Of a stretch of 64,000 nucleotides of DNA, positions 18,200 through 26,870 are shown piece by piece. Both the position numbers and the translations under genes were made by a program. This stretch comes from JAJEDW01 sp963555775 (GTDB lineage: Bacteria; Acidobacteriota; Terriglobia; 20CM-2-55-15), in NCBI GenBank assembly GCA_963555775.3, contig CAUVWY020000009.1, positions 310,001-374,000 of the forward strand, written 5' to 3'. Positions within the stretch are counted from its first letter, which is position 1. Each line of letters opens with the position of its first letter. The notes under the pieces were generated by a model. That model was not told the DNA's origin. It saw only the letters and a list, made by a program, of their open reading frames with translations, and searched no databases.

Positions 18200-19651
18200 T
18201 TGCTTGAAGATCGTCTGAAGATTGCAGTGTTCGTGGATTTCGACAACATCGAGATCGGCGTCAAGAACACTCTAAACAGAAAATTCGATATCTCCGCAGT
18301 TTTGGAAGCCATCAAGGAGCGTGGCGAGATTGCCACCAAGATCGCCTACGGCGATTGGAAGAGGTCCGGTGACTACGGTCGCCAGATGGGGCAGCACGCC
18401 ATCCAGATGGTTCAACGGAATCTCACCCCTGGTGGCGACAAGAACGGCGCCGACATCAATCTGGCGCTCGACGCGCTGGAGATGGCATTCACGCTCAGTC
18501 ACATCAACGCGTTTGTCATTGTTGGCGGTGACAGCGATTTCATGACGCTGGTTGAGAAGCTCAAGCAGTACGACAAGAAAGTCATCGTTGTCGGCGGTCG
18601 CGGATTTACAAGTTCGATCCTCCAGAAGAACTGTCACGAGTTCATCGCTTACGAAAACCTGATCCGGCCTTCCGCACCCCGGCGTCAACCCGGCGGCGGC
18701 GGCCGTCTACGGTCCAACACCGGAGACACGCCCGTCACGGAAGCTGTTCCCTTGGTCCGCCGCTCCCTGAAGGTCCTGTCCGACCGCGAGGTCTCACCTC
18801 AGTTGGGGCTGTTGAAGAGCACGTTACTTCAGTTGGACTCGACGTTCTCGGAGCGCGACTACGGGGCGACAACGTTCCGCGATTTCATCGAAAAACTTGC
18901 CCGGACCGGCGTCGTGACCCTCAAACAGGTGGACCGGAGTCTTCTCGTGGAACTCGCCGACAGAGATGACGGCGGGGCCGACGACGTCCCTGCCGCGGAT
19001 AACGGCGCCGAAGCCATCGGGCTTGCCGAGAACGAGCCCGTAGACAATAGCTCTGGTGACGATGTTTCCGGGCAACCCGAGGAGCCCGACCGGGAGACAT
19101 CCGACCGGATTGAGGAGGGGCTTGCGCTGATTCGCGCCGCCTTCGACAAAGCCGATGAGCCTCTCAAATGGCCATTGTACGTACGGGGCGTCAAGCAATA
19201 TCTCAAATCCGTCGAACCGGAATTCGACGAGCGTGCCTTCGGGTTCGCCGGCTTGCTCGATGCTCTGCGCCAGAGCCAGAAGGCGGGCGTGTTTCGGCTC
19301 GAACGGAATCGTCAAGGCGTGCTGCGTGTGTATCCCGGCGATGCCATCATCCCTTCGGCCGCCGTGGCCACCGCGGAGTCTGCGGTTTCGGATACGCCCG
19401 TGGAACCCGCGGAAGTGAATGTGCCCGAGGTTCCCGACATCGAACCGGATCAGGAGGAGACGAATGTCGAGGACAAACCGAAGACGGTGAGGAAGGTAGC
19501 CGGCACAAAGAAGAAAGCAGCGAAGAAGACTACCGCAAAGAAAGCAGCGAAGAAGACTACCGCAAAGAAAACGACGAAGAAGAAGACAGCGAAGGCGACG
19601 GCAAAGAAGACGGCGAAGAAGACAACGAAGAAAACCGCGCCAGCGAACTAG
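18200..19651 (+). CDS. NYN-domain putative RNase with OST-HTH modules and Lys/Ala/Thr-rich tail
   Basis: The N-terminal ~155 residues form a NYN/LabA-type PIN-like nuclease domain: VFVDFDNIEIG holds the first acidic residues, NGADINLALDAL and VGGDSDFMTLVEKLK the rest of the site. Residues ~190-250 and ~290-370 look like OST-HTH/LOTUS RNA-binding modules (the first has ERDYGATTFRDFIEKL). The last ~50 residues are KKAAKKTTAKK-type repeats, like histone H1-like tails, and should bind nucleic acid. Start is TTG 18200, preceded by AAGGAAAAA; no better ATG exists. The arrangement suggests an RNA-directed nuclease; target unknown. Confidence 0.88.
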   Translation: MLEDRLKIAVFVDFDNIEIGVKNTLNRKFDISAVLEAIKERGEIATKIAYGDWKRSGDYGRQMGQHAIQMVQRNLTPGGDKNGADINLALDALEMAFTLSHINAFVIVGGDSDFMTLVEKLKQYDKKVIVVGGRGFTSSILQKNCHEFIAYENLIRPSAPRRQPGGGGRLRSNTGDTPVTEAVPLVRRSLKVLSDREVSPQLGLLKSTLLQLDSTFSERDYGATTFRDFIEKLARTGVVTLKQVDRSLLVELADRDDGGADDVPAADNGAEAIGLAENEPVDNSSGDDVSGQPEEPDRETSDRIEEGLALIRAAFDKADEPLKWPLYVRGVKQYLKSVEPEFDERAFGFAGLLDALRQSQKAGVFRLERNRQGVLRVYPGDAIIPSAAVATAESAVSDTPVEPAEVNVPEVPDIEPDQEETNVEDKPKTVRKVAGTKKKAAKKTTAKKAAKKTTAKKTTKKKTAKATAKKTAKKTTKKTAPAN

Positions 19652-19683
19652 GAAGCGGCTTCAACTGAATCGGAAGCGACTGT

Positions 19684-20310
19684 TTGAACGAAAAAGAACA
19701 AGCGCTCCAAGAACTGGTTGCGGCAAGAGCATACCAGGCCGAGATGCTCGCGCACTGGGAGGAGCGTCTGACCCGGTTCAAGGTCATGAACGCGGAGCTT
19801 GTGGAGACGGTGGCGAGACGGGATCATGAACTCAAGCCGCTCGCCAGGCATCGTGCCGCTCTGGAGGCCGCGCTCGGACAAATGGAGCGAACAATCGCAT
19901 CGCAGAGGGAAGCTCTGGCGTGGCGAGCCGGGCAGGTTAAGGACCTTCAGAAGGCTTTGGAGTGGCGAGCCGGGCAGGTTAAGGACCTTCAGAAGGCTTT
20001 GGAGTGGCGAGCCGGGCAGGTTAAGGACCTTCAGAAGGCTTTGGAGTGGCGAGCCGGGCAGGTTAAGGACCTTCAGAAGACTATCTCATTGCAGGATGAA
20101 GCTCTGGCCTGGCGAGCCAGGGAGGCGGAAGATCTTCAGAACACCATTGATTCAATCGTGGAGGAATTGGATGCGGTTCGTGCGAGTGACACCTTTGTTA
20201 TCGGCCTGAAAATCAGGAATGCGCGCGACCGGTTGTTCCCGGACGGGACTTGGCGCCGCCAACTGGTCGATTGGGTCACCTCACGGGCGATGTCGCGGCG
20301 GGAAGGATGA
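19684..20310 (+). CDS. Coiled-coil protein with 14-residue tandem repeats, near polysaccharide genes
   Basis: The 208-residue product begins at TTG 19684 (GGAAG upstream). After a helical N-terminus it has four nearly identical 14-residue units (WRAGQVKDLQKALE), equal to two heptads each, then a degenerate unit. The C-terminal part (FVIGLKIRNARDRLFPDG) resembles the basic linker often found next to coiled coils in polysaccharide-assembly glycosyltransferases. It is likely a length-measuring or scaffold protein, by inference. It converges on the Wzt-like gene and their 3' ends overlap by 35 bp. Confidence 0.72.
   Translation: MNEKEQALQELVAARAYQAEMLAHWEERLTRFKVMNAELVETVARRDHELKPLARHRAALEAALGQMERTIASQREALAWRAGQVKDLQKALEWRAGQVKDLQKALEWRAGQVKDLQKALEWRAGQVKDLQKTISLQDEALAWRAREAEDLQNTIDSIVEELDAVRASDTFVIGLKIRNARDRLFPDGTWRRQLVDWVTSRAMSRREG
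19921..20082. repeat. 42-bp tandem repeat within the coiled-coil gene
   Basis: Copies start at 19921, 19963, 20005 and 20047; the first three are full and the last diverges after about 36 bases. They are identical at nearly all bases, so the array is recent. Confidence 0.93.
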
Positions 20311-21592
20311 CCGCGCGGACGCGCATTGGAATCCGGAGTTGTCCGTGCGTCACCGTTCGCTGGACCACTTCGACCGCCGACGCGTTCTCGATCCAGTCGC
20401 AGATTTCGTAGTGATCGAGCGTTCCATCGGCGACGGCCGGCGAAAAGTGATAGAAACCCTTCTGTAGCAAGGGAAGGTCCATCACGAAGTCCACGGAGAG
20501 CCGCGTGCCGGCCCGCGCCGGCGGCAGGTCTTCCCCTTCGAACATGACGTTGGTTCCGGTGACATCCTCTCCCAGCCTGTTACGCAACATGAACCCGACA
20601 TTCGGTCGTTCAACGTCTTCCAGAACCTCAACCGAGATCCGGACGCAAAGACGATCTCCTTGAGTGACGCTGCCTGCCGGATGGCCGTCCTTGCTGTAGA
20701 TACCGATGCCTTCGACCCGCGCCTTCGCGTTCCCGTAGCGGCGGTCGATGTTGGGCACCGATACGACGAAGGGGGGTATTCTCGATAGTGCTTCGTCCGA
20801 TAACTCCAGTTCCTCCGTAAGCGCCAGGGGCAAACGTGCAGATTCCCCGCTTCCGGATTCCCTGTTGTCCCGAGTGACCATCTCCGCGGTGTATGCGAAT
20901 ACGACTTCGTCGGGGCGCCCGGTCATGCGGACGCGGCCGTGCTGCAACCAGATTGCCCGGTCTGCAAGGCTTCGCAGGGCTTCCAGGTCATGCGAGACGA
21001 ACACGATGGTAACCCCCGAGTGTTTCAGTTGCTGGATACGGCGAATGCATCGTTGTTGAAAGTAGAAATCTCCGACGGAAAGGGCTTCATCCACGACAAG
21101 AACGTCCGGGTCCATGTGGATGGCGACCGCAAAGGCGAGCCGGACGAACATACCCGTCGAGTATGTCTTCATGGGACGGTCGATGAATTCACCGATCTCC
21201 GCGAAAGCCTCGATCGAAGGCATCAGTTCGCGCGTGGCGGCGTCCGTAAAGCCCAGAATCGATGCGTTGAGGAATACGTTCTCGCGGCCGGTGAACTCGG
21301 TATTGAAACCCGCGCCCAATTCCAGCAGCGCTGAAATCCGTCCATCGACGGCAACGGTACCCGAAGTTGGCTTCAAGACGCCGGCAATGATCTGAAGCAG
21401 CGTACTCTTGCCCGACCCGTTTTCTCCAACGATGCCCAGACAGCAGCCGGGCGGAACCTCAAGGTCGACATCCTCGAGAGCCTGGAACTGTTCGTAACCG
21501 TGTTTTCGTCCGAAGCCCAGAACTTCCCTCAGGCGATCCATGGGATGCCGGTATATCCGGTAGCACTTCGAGATTTTTTCGGCTCGAATCAA
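20276..21592 (-). CDS. Wzt-type polysaccharide ABC exporter ATPase with C-terminal carbohydrate-recognition domain
   Basis: The 438-residue protein has Walker A GENGSGKST, signature YSTGMFVRLAFA and Walker B VLVVDEALSVGD, followed by a ~170-residue beta-rich C-terminal domain (about 265-438) of the Wzt_C kind that binds the chain end of O-antigen-like glycans. It powers export across the inner membrane. No Wzm permease lies beside it. The start is TTG 21592, directly before the conserved N-terminus IRAEKISKCYRIY; the ribosome site is weak. It overlaps the convergent coiled-coil gene at 20276-20310. Confidence 0.92.
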   Translation of the reverse strand: MIRAEKISKCYRIYRHPMDRLREVLGFGRKHGYEQFQALEDVDLEVPPGCCLGIVGENGSGKSTLLQIIAGVLKPTSGTVAVDGRISALLELGAGFNTEFTGRENVFLNASILGFTDAATRELMPSIEAFAEIGEFIDRPMKTYSTGMFVRLAFAVAIHMDPDVLVVDEALSVGDFYFQQRCIRRIQQLKHSGVTIVFVSHDLEALRSLADRAIWLQHGRVRMTGRPDEVVFAYTAEMVTRDNRESGSGESARLPLALTEELELSDEALSRIPPFVVSVPNIDRRYGNAKARVEGIGIYSKDGHPAGSVTQGDRLCVRISVEVLEDVERPNVGFMLRNRLGEDVTGTNVMFEGEDLPPARAGTRLSVDFVMDLPLLQKGFYHFSPAVADGTLDHYEICDWIENASAVEVVQRTVTHGQLRIPMRVRAVILPAATSPVR

Positions 21593-22069
21593 TTGAGGTC
21601 ACCCAAACGATCACCCGGGAGTTGGCGCGGCAGTAGAAACTCGACGTTCCGTATCGACGCCAGATGTTCTGGACTGGTCCAGGTCGCCGTCATGATGGCC
21701 AAAAACGTTCCGTTGCGCCGACTTCCGGCGGAGCGCGGCAGAGACTCCGATCACGCTCCGGGCGGGATTCGGAAACAATGTCAACCGCCTACGGACCCAC
21801 TCCCCAAGCACGTTGTAGGCGAATGATAGCAGACAACTTCGGCAGTTCTGCCCCGCATTTCCCGGACTGTATTTGCCGGTGCTACCATGAATGGGAATTT
21901 TGCGGTCGACCGCGACCGCGACCGCGACCGCCGGCAGCCGGTGGCAAGACCCTGCAGGGTCCTGCCACCGGCTGTTATTGGACAACCTTTAATTCGCAGG
22001 TTTGCCTGAAAAAGTTTGCGTGGGACGCGCGTGGGATCCGAGCCAGCGGAACACAAGTGGAAAGAGGTC
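21593..22069. other. Divergent intergenic region between wzt-like and tylF-like genes
   Basis: This 477-bp stretch should hold promoters for both genes. It contains a run of GACCGC triplet-pair repeats (about 21905-21931), directly followed by the 40-bp palindrome. No protein or RNA gene is seen. Confidence 0.5.
21935..21974. repeat. 40-bp near-perfect palindrome (REP-like)
   Basis: Arms of 20 bases, CAGCCGGTGGCAAGACCCTG and its complement, pair with a single mismatch and no loop. The core GTGGCARRACC matches hairpins at 17481 and 34008. It lies in the divergent region, so it is not a simple terminator. Confidence 0.75.
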
Positions 22070-22891
22070 ATGGGCTATATCGGCGCCCTCGTGGGCATCG
22101 GCGGTCATGATGCACAGGTGCGGAAAATGACGTCACGGATCGAGACGATTCGCGATGACTATCTCTCTCTCATGGAGCGTTGCCTGACGGGCGCCATATA
22201 CGAGGACCGGCCCCTGAAGGCGTTGGGCACGGAGGTCTATGACCCTGCCCTTAGGGAAGTCGGACGGGACTGGCCCTCGTTGGCCCATACCATGATCGGC
22301 GTCAAGCGCCTGCGTAACCTGAGGGCGCTGACCGAGGAGGTCATTCGCAAGCAGGTTCCCGGCGATTTGATGGAAACCGGGGTCTGGCGCGGAGGCGCCT
22401 GCATCATGATGCGCGCCGTTCTCAAGGCCTACCGAATTACCGACCGCCGGGTCTGGGTTGCGGACTCTTTCCAGGGTGTCCCGCCGCCGGATGCGGAAAA
22501 ATATCCCGCCGACCGGGATTCCGACTATCACACTTTCCCCGATCTTTCGGTGCCCGCGGACGAGGTCCGTCGCAACATCGGGAAATATGGACTCCTCGAC
22601 GACCAGATCGTATTCCTGGAAGGCTGGTTCAGGGACACGTTGCCGGCGGCGCCCATCGAACGCCTCGCGCTGCTCCGGCTCGACGGCGACCTCTACGAAT
22701 CGACGATCGTCGCGTTGAACGCACTCTACGAAAAGCTTAGTGTGGGTGGCTACGTGATCGTGGACGACTATCATGTTGTCGATGGGTGCCGGGCCGCGGT
22801 CAGCGATTTTCGCGCCGAGCGCGGTATCCGGTCCCTACTTTCGGAAATCGACGGGGTAGGGGTTTTCTGGCAGAAAACGGAATCGGGCTGA
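22070..22891 (+). CDS. TylF/MycF-like sugar O-methyltransferase
   Basis: The 273-residue protein shows the SAM site LMETGVWRGGACIMM, the WVADSFQGVPPPD segment, and the metal/catalytic acidic residues in LRLDGDLYESTI and VIVDDYH, as in macrocin O-methyltransferases. These enzymes methylate deoxysugars, here probably of a surface glycan since Wzt and a GH99-like fusion flank it. ATG 22070 is chosen (AGAGG just upstream, close spacing); the frame extends to a TTG at 22016 without conserved residues. Confidence 0.88.
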   Translation: MGYIGALVGIGGHDAQVRKMTSRIETIRDDYLSLMERCLTGAIYEDRPLKALGTEVYDPALREVGRDWPSLAHTMIGVKRLRNLRALTEEVIRKQVPGDLMETGVWRGGACIMMRAVLKAYRITDRRVWVADSFQGVPPPDAEKYPADRDSDYHTFPDLSVPADEVRRNIGKYGLLDDQIVFLEGWFRDTLPAAPIERLALLRLDGDLYESTIVALNALYEKLSVGGYVIVDDYHVVDGCRAAVSDFRAERGIRSLLSEIDGVGVFWQKTESG

Positions 22892-22934
22892 GTCGTCCGA
22901 ATCCATAAGTCCCGTCCTTCAACAGATTCCTGAA

Positions 22935-25133
22935 ATGGGTCACAGGTACGACTACGAAATTGAACTCGGGGATGGTTCGGCGCCTGACCGCGTCGTTCAA
23001 ATGGCCGGTCGTAACAAGCGCGTTCTCGACATTGGCGCCGGGCCCGGCTCAATCTCGCGCGTCCTGCGTGACAAATTCAACTGCCGCGTATCCGCCATAG
23101 AGACCGATGCGGATGCGATTCCACGGCTGGAGTCCGTATGCAAAACCGTCTACCGAATCGACCTCAACGATCGGTCCTGGCCTTCGGGCCTTTCCGATGC
23201 CGGCAGCTTCGACGTTGTAATCGCGGCGGACGTGCTCGAACACCTCTACGATCCGTGGCCGGCCCTGGATCGGATGAAGGGATTGGTCGCCCGGGACGGC
23301 TACCTGCTCATCTCGCTTCCGAACGCAGGATACTGCGGAGTGCTGGCCAGCCTGCTCGATGAAGATTTTGGATACCGCGACGCCGGCCTCCTCGATCGCA
23401 CGCACATCCGGTTTTTTGGAATCCGGAACATGCAGGAACTTATTGAGGGCGCCGGCCTCGCCATTACCGAAGCACAGTTCGTCGTTCAGCATCCTGAGAA
23501 CACCGAGTTTGCTGCCGTTTGGGCGAAGACTCCTCCAGCGACGCGTACGAATATGCTGAAGAACCGGTTTGGACTGGTCTACCAGGTTGTCATGAAGTGC
23601 GCCCAGGCCCAGGCGGAAACCCATGGGATATCCCTGATGGATCTCCTCGAGGAGGAAAACGGACGCGGAGGTACTGCCCGGCCCGCGGGCGCCCAGAGCC
23701 CCGGGTTGGCGGTCCCCGGTCCCGGAGACACGAAGGTCCGGGGAACGGATTCGCCGGCTCCGGCGACGGACGGGTCGGGAGAAAAGGTTCGGTTGATCGC
23801 GTTTTACCTGCCGCAATTCCATCCGATTCCCGAGAATGATCGGTGGTGGGGCAAGGGTTTCACCGAGTGGACCAACGTGACCCAGGCGGAGCCGTTGTTC
23901 GAAGGCCACTATCAGCCCCACCTGCCGGCGGATCTGGGATTCTATGACTTGCGTATGGGAGAAGTCCGCCGTGAGCAGATCGCGATGGCAAGGCAATATG
24001 GCATCGATGGATTCTGCTATCACTATTACTGGTTCTCCGGCACTCGCGTTCTCAACCGCCCCCTCGACGATATGCTCGACGATCCGGAGAGCGACATGCC
24101 GTTTTGCCTCTGCTGGGCGAACGAAAACTGGACACGCCGCTGGGATGGCGTAGACCACGAGGTGTTGTTGGGGCAGAAACATCTGCCGGGCGACGATCTG
24201 AACTTTATCCGGGACGTGGCGCCCCTGTTCAGCGATTCACGCTATATCCGTCTGGACGGTGCTCCGTTTCTGATCGTCTACCAACCCCAACGGCTGCCTG
24301 ACCCCCTGCATACCGTCCGGGTCTGGCGTGAGTATTGCGAAACTTCCGGGGTTGGCCCGATACATCTCTGCGCGGCGTTTACCAACGACGTAGAGGATTA
24401 TTCCCGATTCGGGTTCGACAGCGGCGTTCAGTTTCCACCGCACAATCACTATTGCCGCGGAATGAATGAAAAGATCAATTTCTACGTTCCGTTCTCCGGA
24501 CTTACGGTCGATTACAGTGCCCTGGCGGAGTCTTATTTGAACCGCACCTATGAGAACGGCAACGTCTTTCGGACCGTGTGTCCGTCGTGGGACCAGACGG
24601 CGCGCGTCGGCGCGCGCGCTTTCCATCTGCTGAACGGCACACCCTCGAACTACGAGCATTGGCTCGACGACTCGCTCGGGAGGACCCGCGAGGATTTTCC
24701 GGGTGCGGAACGTTTCGTTTTCATTAACGCGTGGAATGAGTGGGCGGAAGGCTGTCATCTGGAACCGGACCAGCGATTTGGCCGCGGTTTCCTTGAAGCA
24801 ACCTTCCGTGCTAGCCGGGGGGTATCCCGCAGGCGCACCTTCGAAGATGTCGGTCTTCCTGCCGCGCCAGAACCGGTTTCGGGCACGGCGGCGCGTTTGG
24901 GTGAACTCCGGCGGGAACTGGATGCGGAACGGCGGCGTTTTTCGGAACTGGAAGCAGAACTTGCCGCTGAACGGGAGCGCCTCTCGGCCGTTTACAAGGA
25001 TCTTGCCGGCAAGAGAGAAGAGATTGCAGCCATCGAAGAGGAGCGCGCTCGAGAAAGGGAAGCGCCCTCCACCGCACACGAAGGTGAAGACTCGAAGTCA
25101 GAAAGTTCTGGCGGGAAAACGCCGAAGGCTTGA
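22935..25133 (+). CDS. SAM methyltransferase - GH99-like (WbsX) fusion with C-terminal coiled coil
   Basis: The 732-residue protein has a class I methyltransferase domain (about 1-230; VLDIGAGPGSISRVL), a Pro/Gly-rich linker, and a GH99-like/WbsX domain (about 275-640; AFYLPQFHPIPENDRWWGKG, GFCYHYYWFSG, CWANENWTRRWDG, NAWNEWAEG). A charged coiled coil (about 650-720) closes it. WbsX-type domains occur in O-antigen and capsule loci. With Wzt, TylF and the coiled-coil gene this suggests glycan chain modification or length control. Its TGA stop abuts a dispersed repeat element. Confidence 0.9.
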   Translation: MGHRYDYEIELGDGSAPDRVVQMAGRNKRVLDIGAGPGSISRVLRDKFNCRVSAIETDADAIPRLESVCKTVYRIDLNDRSWPSGLSDAGSFDVVIAADVLEHLYDPWPALDRMKGLVARDGYLLISLPNAGYCGVLASLLDEDFGYRDAGLLDRTHIRFFGIRNMQELIEGAGLAITEAQFVVQHPENTEFAAVWAKTPPATRTNMLKNRFGLVYQVVMKCAQAQAETHGISLMDLLEEENGRGGTARPAGAQSPGLAVPGPGDTKVRGTDSPAPATDGSGEKVRLIAFYLPQFHPIPENDRWWGKGFTEWTNVTQAEPLFEGHYQPHLPADLGFYDLRMGEVRREQIAMARQYGIDGFCYHYYWFSGTRVLNRPLDDMLDDPESDMPFCLCWANENWTRRWDGVDHEVLLGQKHLPGDDLNFIRDVAPLFSDSRYIRLDGAPFLIVYQPQRLPDPLHTVRVWREYCETSGVGPIHLCAAFTNDVEDYSRFGFDSGVQFPPHNHYCRGMNEKINFYVPFSGLTVDYSALAESYLNRTYENGNVFRTVCPSWDQTARVGARAFHLLNGTPSNYEHWLDDSLGRTREDFPGAERFVFINAWNEWAEGCHLEPDQRFGRGFLEATFRASRGVSRRRTFEDVGLPAAPEPVSGTAARLGELRRELDAERRRFSELEAELAAERERLSAVYKDLAGKREEIAAIEEERAREREAPSTAHEGEDSKSESSGGKTPKA

Positions 25134-25400
25134 CCCGCCTTTCTCACGGGTTTTCGTCGCGAAGAGTCGGAGACGCCGTCAGAGCTGGGGCGTATATCCT
25201 TGCGCCCGTGGCGCGCGCCCGAAGGGCACTGGAGGCGTACTTCTTACTGCCGCACGGACGTGCGCTTTTTACTGCCGCACCTAAGGTGCGCGATGACAGT
25301 ACGTCGAGGAGCCCGACCGCGCTTGATCCGGCGCGACCGGCGTGAGGAACACGCCTGAGAACGCGCCGCTACGCGCCCGGCGCGAGGGACGCGCGGTAGA
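25134..25400. repeat. Dispersed ~260-bp element filling a convergent gene junction, copy 1
   Basis: The element starts directly after a TGA stop with CCCGCCTTTCTC and fills the gap to the DAHP synthase stop. Large parts match 29050-29303 in inverted orientation, including about 48 bp at 25134-25182 and a ~40-bp block around 25299-25340. It codes for nothing recognisable. Confidence 0.8.
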
Positions 25401-26459
25401 TCAGCGGGAATTGCGTCGTGAACGGACGGCGTCCGCCAGCATTTGCAGCAGGGGTACGCTGTCGTCCCATCCCAGACACGCGTCGGTGATGCTCTGACCG
25501 TAGACCAGATCCTGCGTGTCTTTCAGGTCCTGCCGCCCTTCCAGAAGATGGCTCTCGATCATCACGCCGAAAATCCGCTCGTCTCCGTCACTGATCTGAG
25601 ATGAGATGTTTCCTCCGACTTCCAACTGCCGCCAGTGCTGCTTCTGGCTGTTGGCGTGGCTCATGTCGATCATCACCCGTTCCGGCAGTCCCGCCGCCGA
25701 CAACTCCATGGACGAGGACTGGACGCTGGCCGCATCGTAGTTGGGCTGTTTGCCGCCACGAAGGATGATGTGGCAGTCCTGGTTTCCAGTCGTCGTGACG
25801 ATGGCAGAGTGCCCGGCCTTGTTCACCGACAGGAAATGGTGCGGGTTCTGCGAGGTGCGGATTGCATCCACTGCAATCTTGAGATTGCCGTCCGTACCAT
25901 TTTTGAAACCGACCGGACAGGATAGCCCTGAAGCGAGTTCGCGGTGGACCTGACTTTCTGTCGTCCTGGCGCCGATAGCGCCCCAACTGACTAGGTCTGC
26001 AACGTATTGCGGCGAAATCATGTCCAGATATTCGACGCCGGCGGGGATGCCGATTTCGTTCAGATCCAACAACAGTTTGCGGCCGATTCGAAGTCCGTCG
26101 TTGATCTTGAAGCTTCCGTCCAAATAGGGGTCGTTGATCAGTCCCTTCCAACCCACGGTCGTTCGCGGCTTCTCGAAATAGACGCGCATCACCACGAGCA
26201 GGTCCGAATTTAGACGATCCTTCTGTTGCTTGAGCCTGTGGGCGTATTCGATGGCTGCATCCGGATCGTGAATGGAGCACGGTCCGATGACGACCAGGAG
26301 TCTGTCGTCGTCGCCGCGAAGAATACGGTGAATGTCTTGCCGAGTCTGAAAAGTGAGCGTGCCGGCCCGCTCGGTCACAGGATATTGGGCCAGGATGTGC
26401 AGTGGCGGAAGCAGTTCCTTGAGTTGGCTGATCCGAAGGTCATCGGTTTCGTGGTGCAT
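25401..26459 (-). CDS. aroG: 3-deoxy-7-phosphoheptulonate (DAHP) synthase, class I
   Basis: The 352-residue enzyme condenses PEP and erythrose 4-phosphate at the entry to the shikimate pathway. Family marks are GPCSIHDPDAA (metal Cys), KPRTTVGWKGLINDP, the metal His in MIDMSHANSQKQH, Glu in VMIESHL and Asp in SITDACLGW. The ATG at 26459 aligns with the usual N-terminus (M...TDDLRI..LKELLPP); a GTG three codons upstream (26468) is possible. Size is normal for AroG/AroF/AroH, and the N-terminal extension suggests feedback control by an aromatic amino acid. Confidence 0.96.
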   Translation of the reverse strand: MHHETDDLRISQLKELLPPLHILAQYPVTERAGTLTFQTRQDIHRILRGDDDRLLVVIGPCSIHDPDAAIEYAHRLKQQKDRLNSDLLVVMRVYFEKPRTTVGWKGLINDPYLDGSFKINDGLRIGRKLLLDLNEIGIPAGVEYLDMISPQYVADLVSWGAIGARTTESQVHRELASGLSCPVGFKNGTDGNLKIAVDAIRTSQNPHHFLSVNKAGHSAIVTTTGNQDCHIILRGGKQPNYDAASVQSSSMELSAAGLPERVMIDMSHANSQKQHWRQLEVGGNISSQISDGDERIFGVMIESHLLEGRQDLKDTQDLVYGQSITDACLGWDDSVPLLQMLADAVRSRRNSR

Positions 26460-26468
26460 GTCGATCAC

Positions 26469-26870
26469 TAATGTCCGTCCCGTCCAAAACCGCCATTATA
26501 GCCTGTTTTTCCGGGATGCCGCGTGGCCGGGACTTCACTGAACTGGAGGCAACAGGGGCATGGGAGAAAGCTGGCAGGACCCACCGGAGGGTCCGATGGC
26601 TCCGTTGGAGGGGCATGGTCCGGAGGACCGGCCCCCACTCGACGGCAAGGGGTCTGACGCGGGACTTCCGAAATGCCGGCTAACGGCGGATGATCTTTTT
26701 GACCGCCTCGTTTGCGGTAGCCGCAACGTAGATACTGCAGTCCGCGGCGTCGTGCAAGAATTGGCTCGAAACGTCGAACGTGCCTGACTATGATCGATGT
26801 AGGGGAGCGTGACCGCGCGGCGGATGCCGCGTGCACGGCAAACAACACGTTTCAAAACAGGTCGAAACAA
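26469..26870. other. Divergent intergenic region, no gene seen
   Basis: This 402-bp stretch between aroG (minus) and the amino-acid dehydrogenase (plus) should hold both promoters. The dehydrogenase frame stays open to 26790 but the upstream part lacks family residues. No clear promoter hexamers stand out. Confidence 0.5.
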
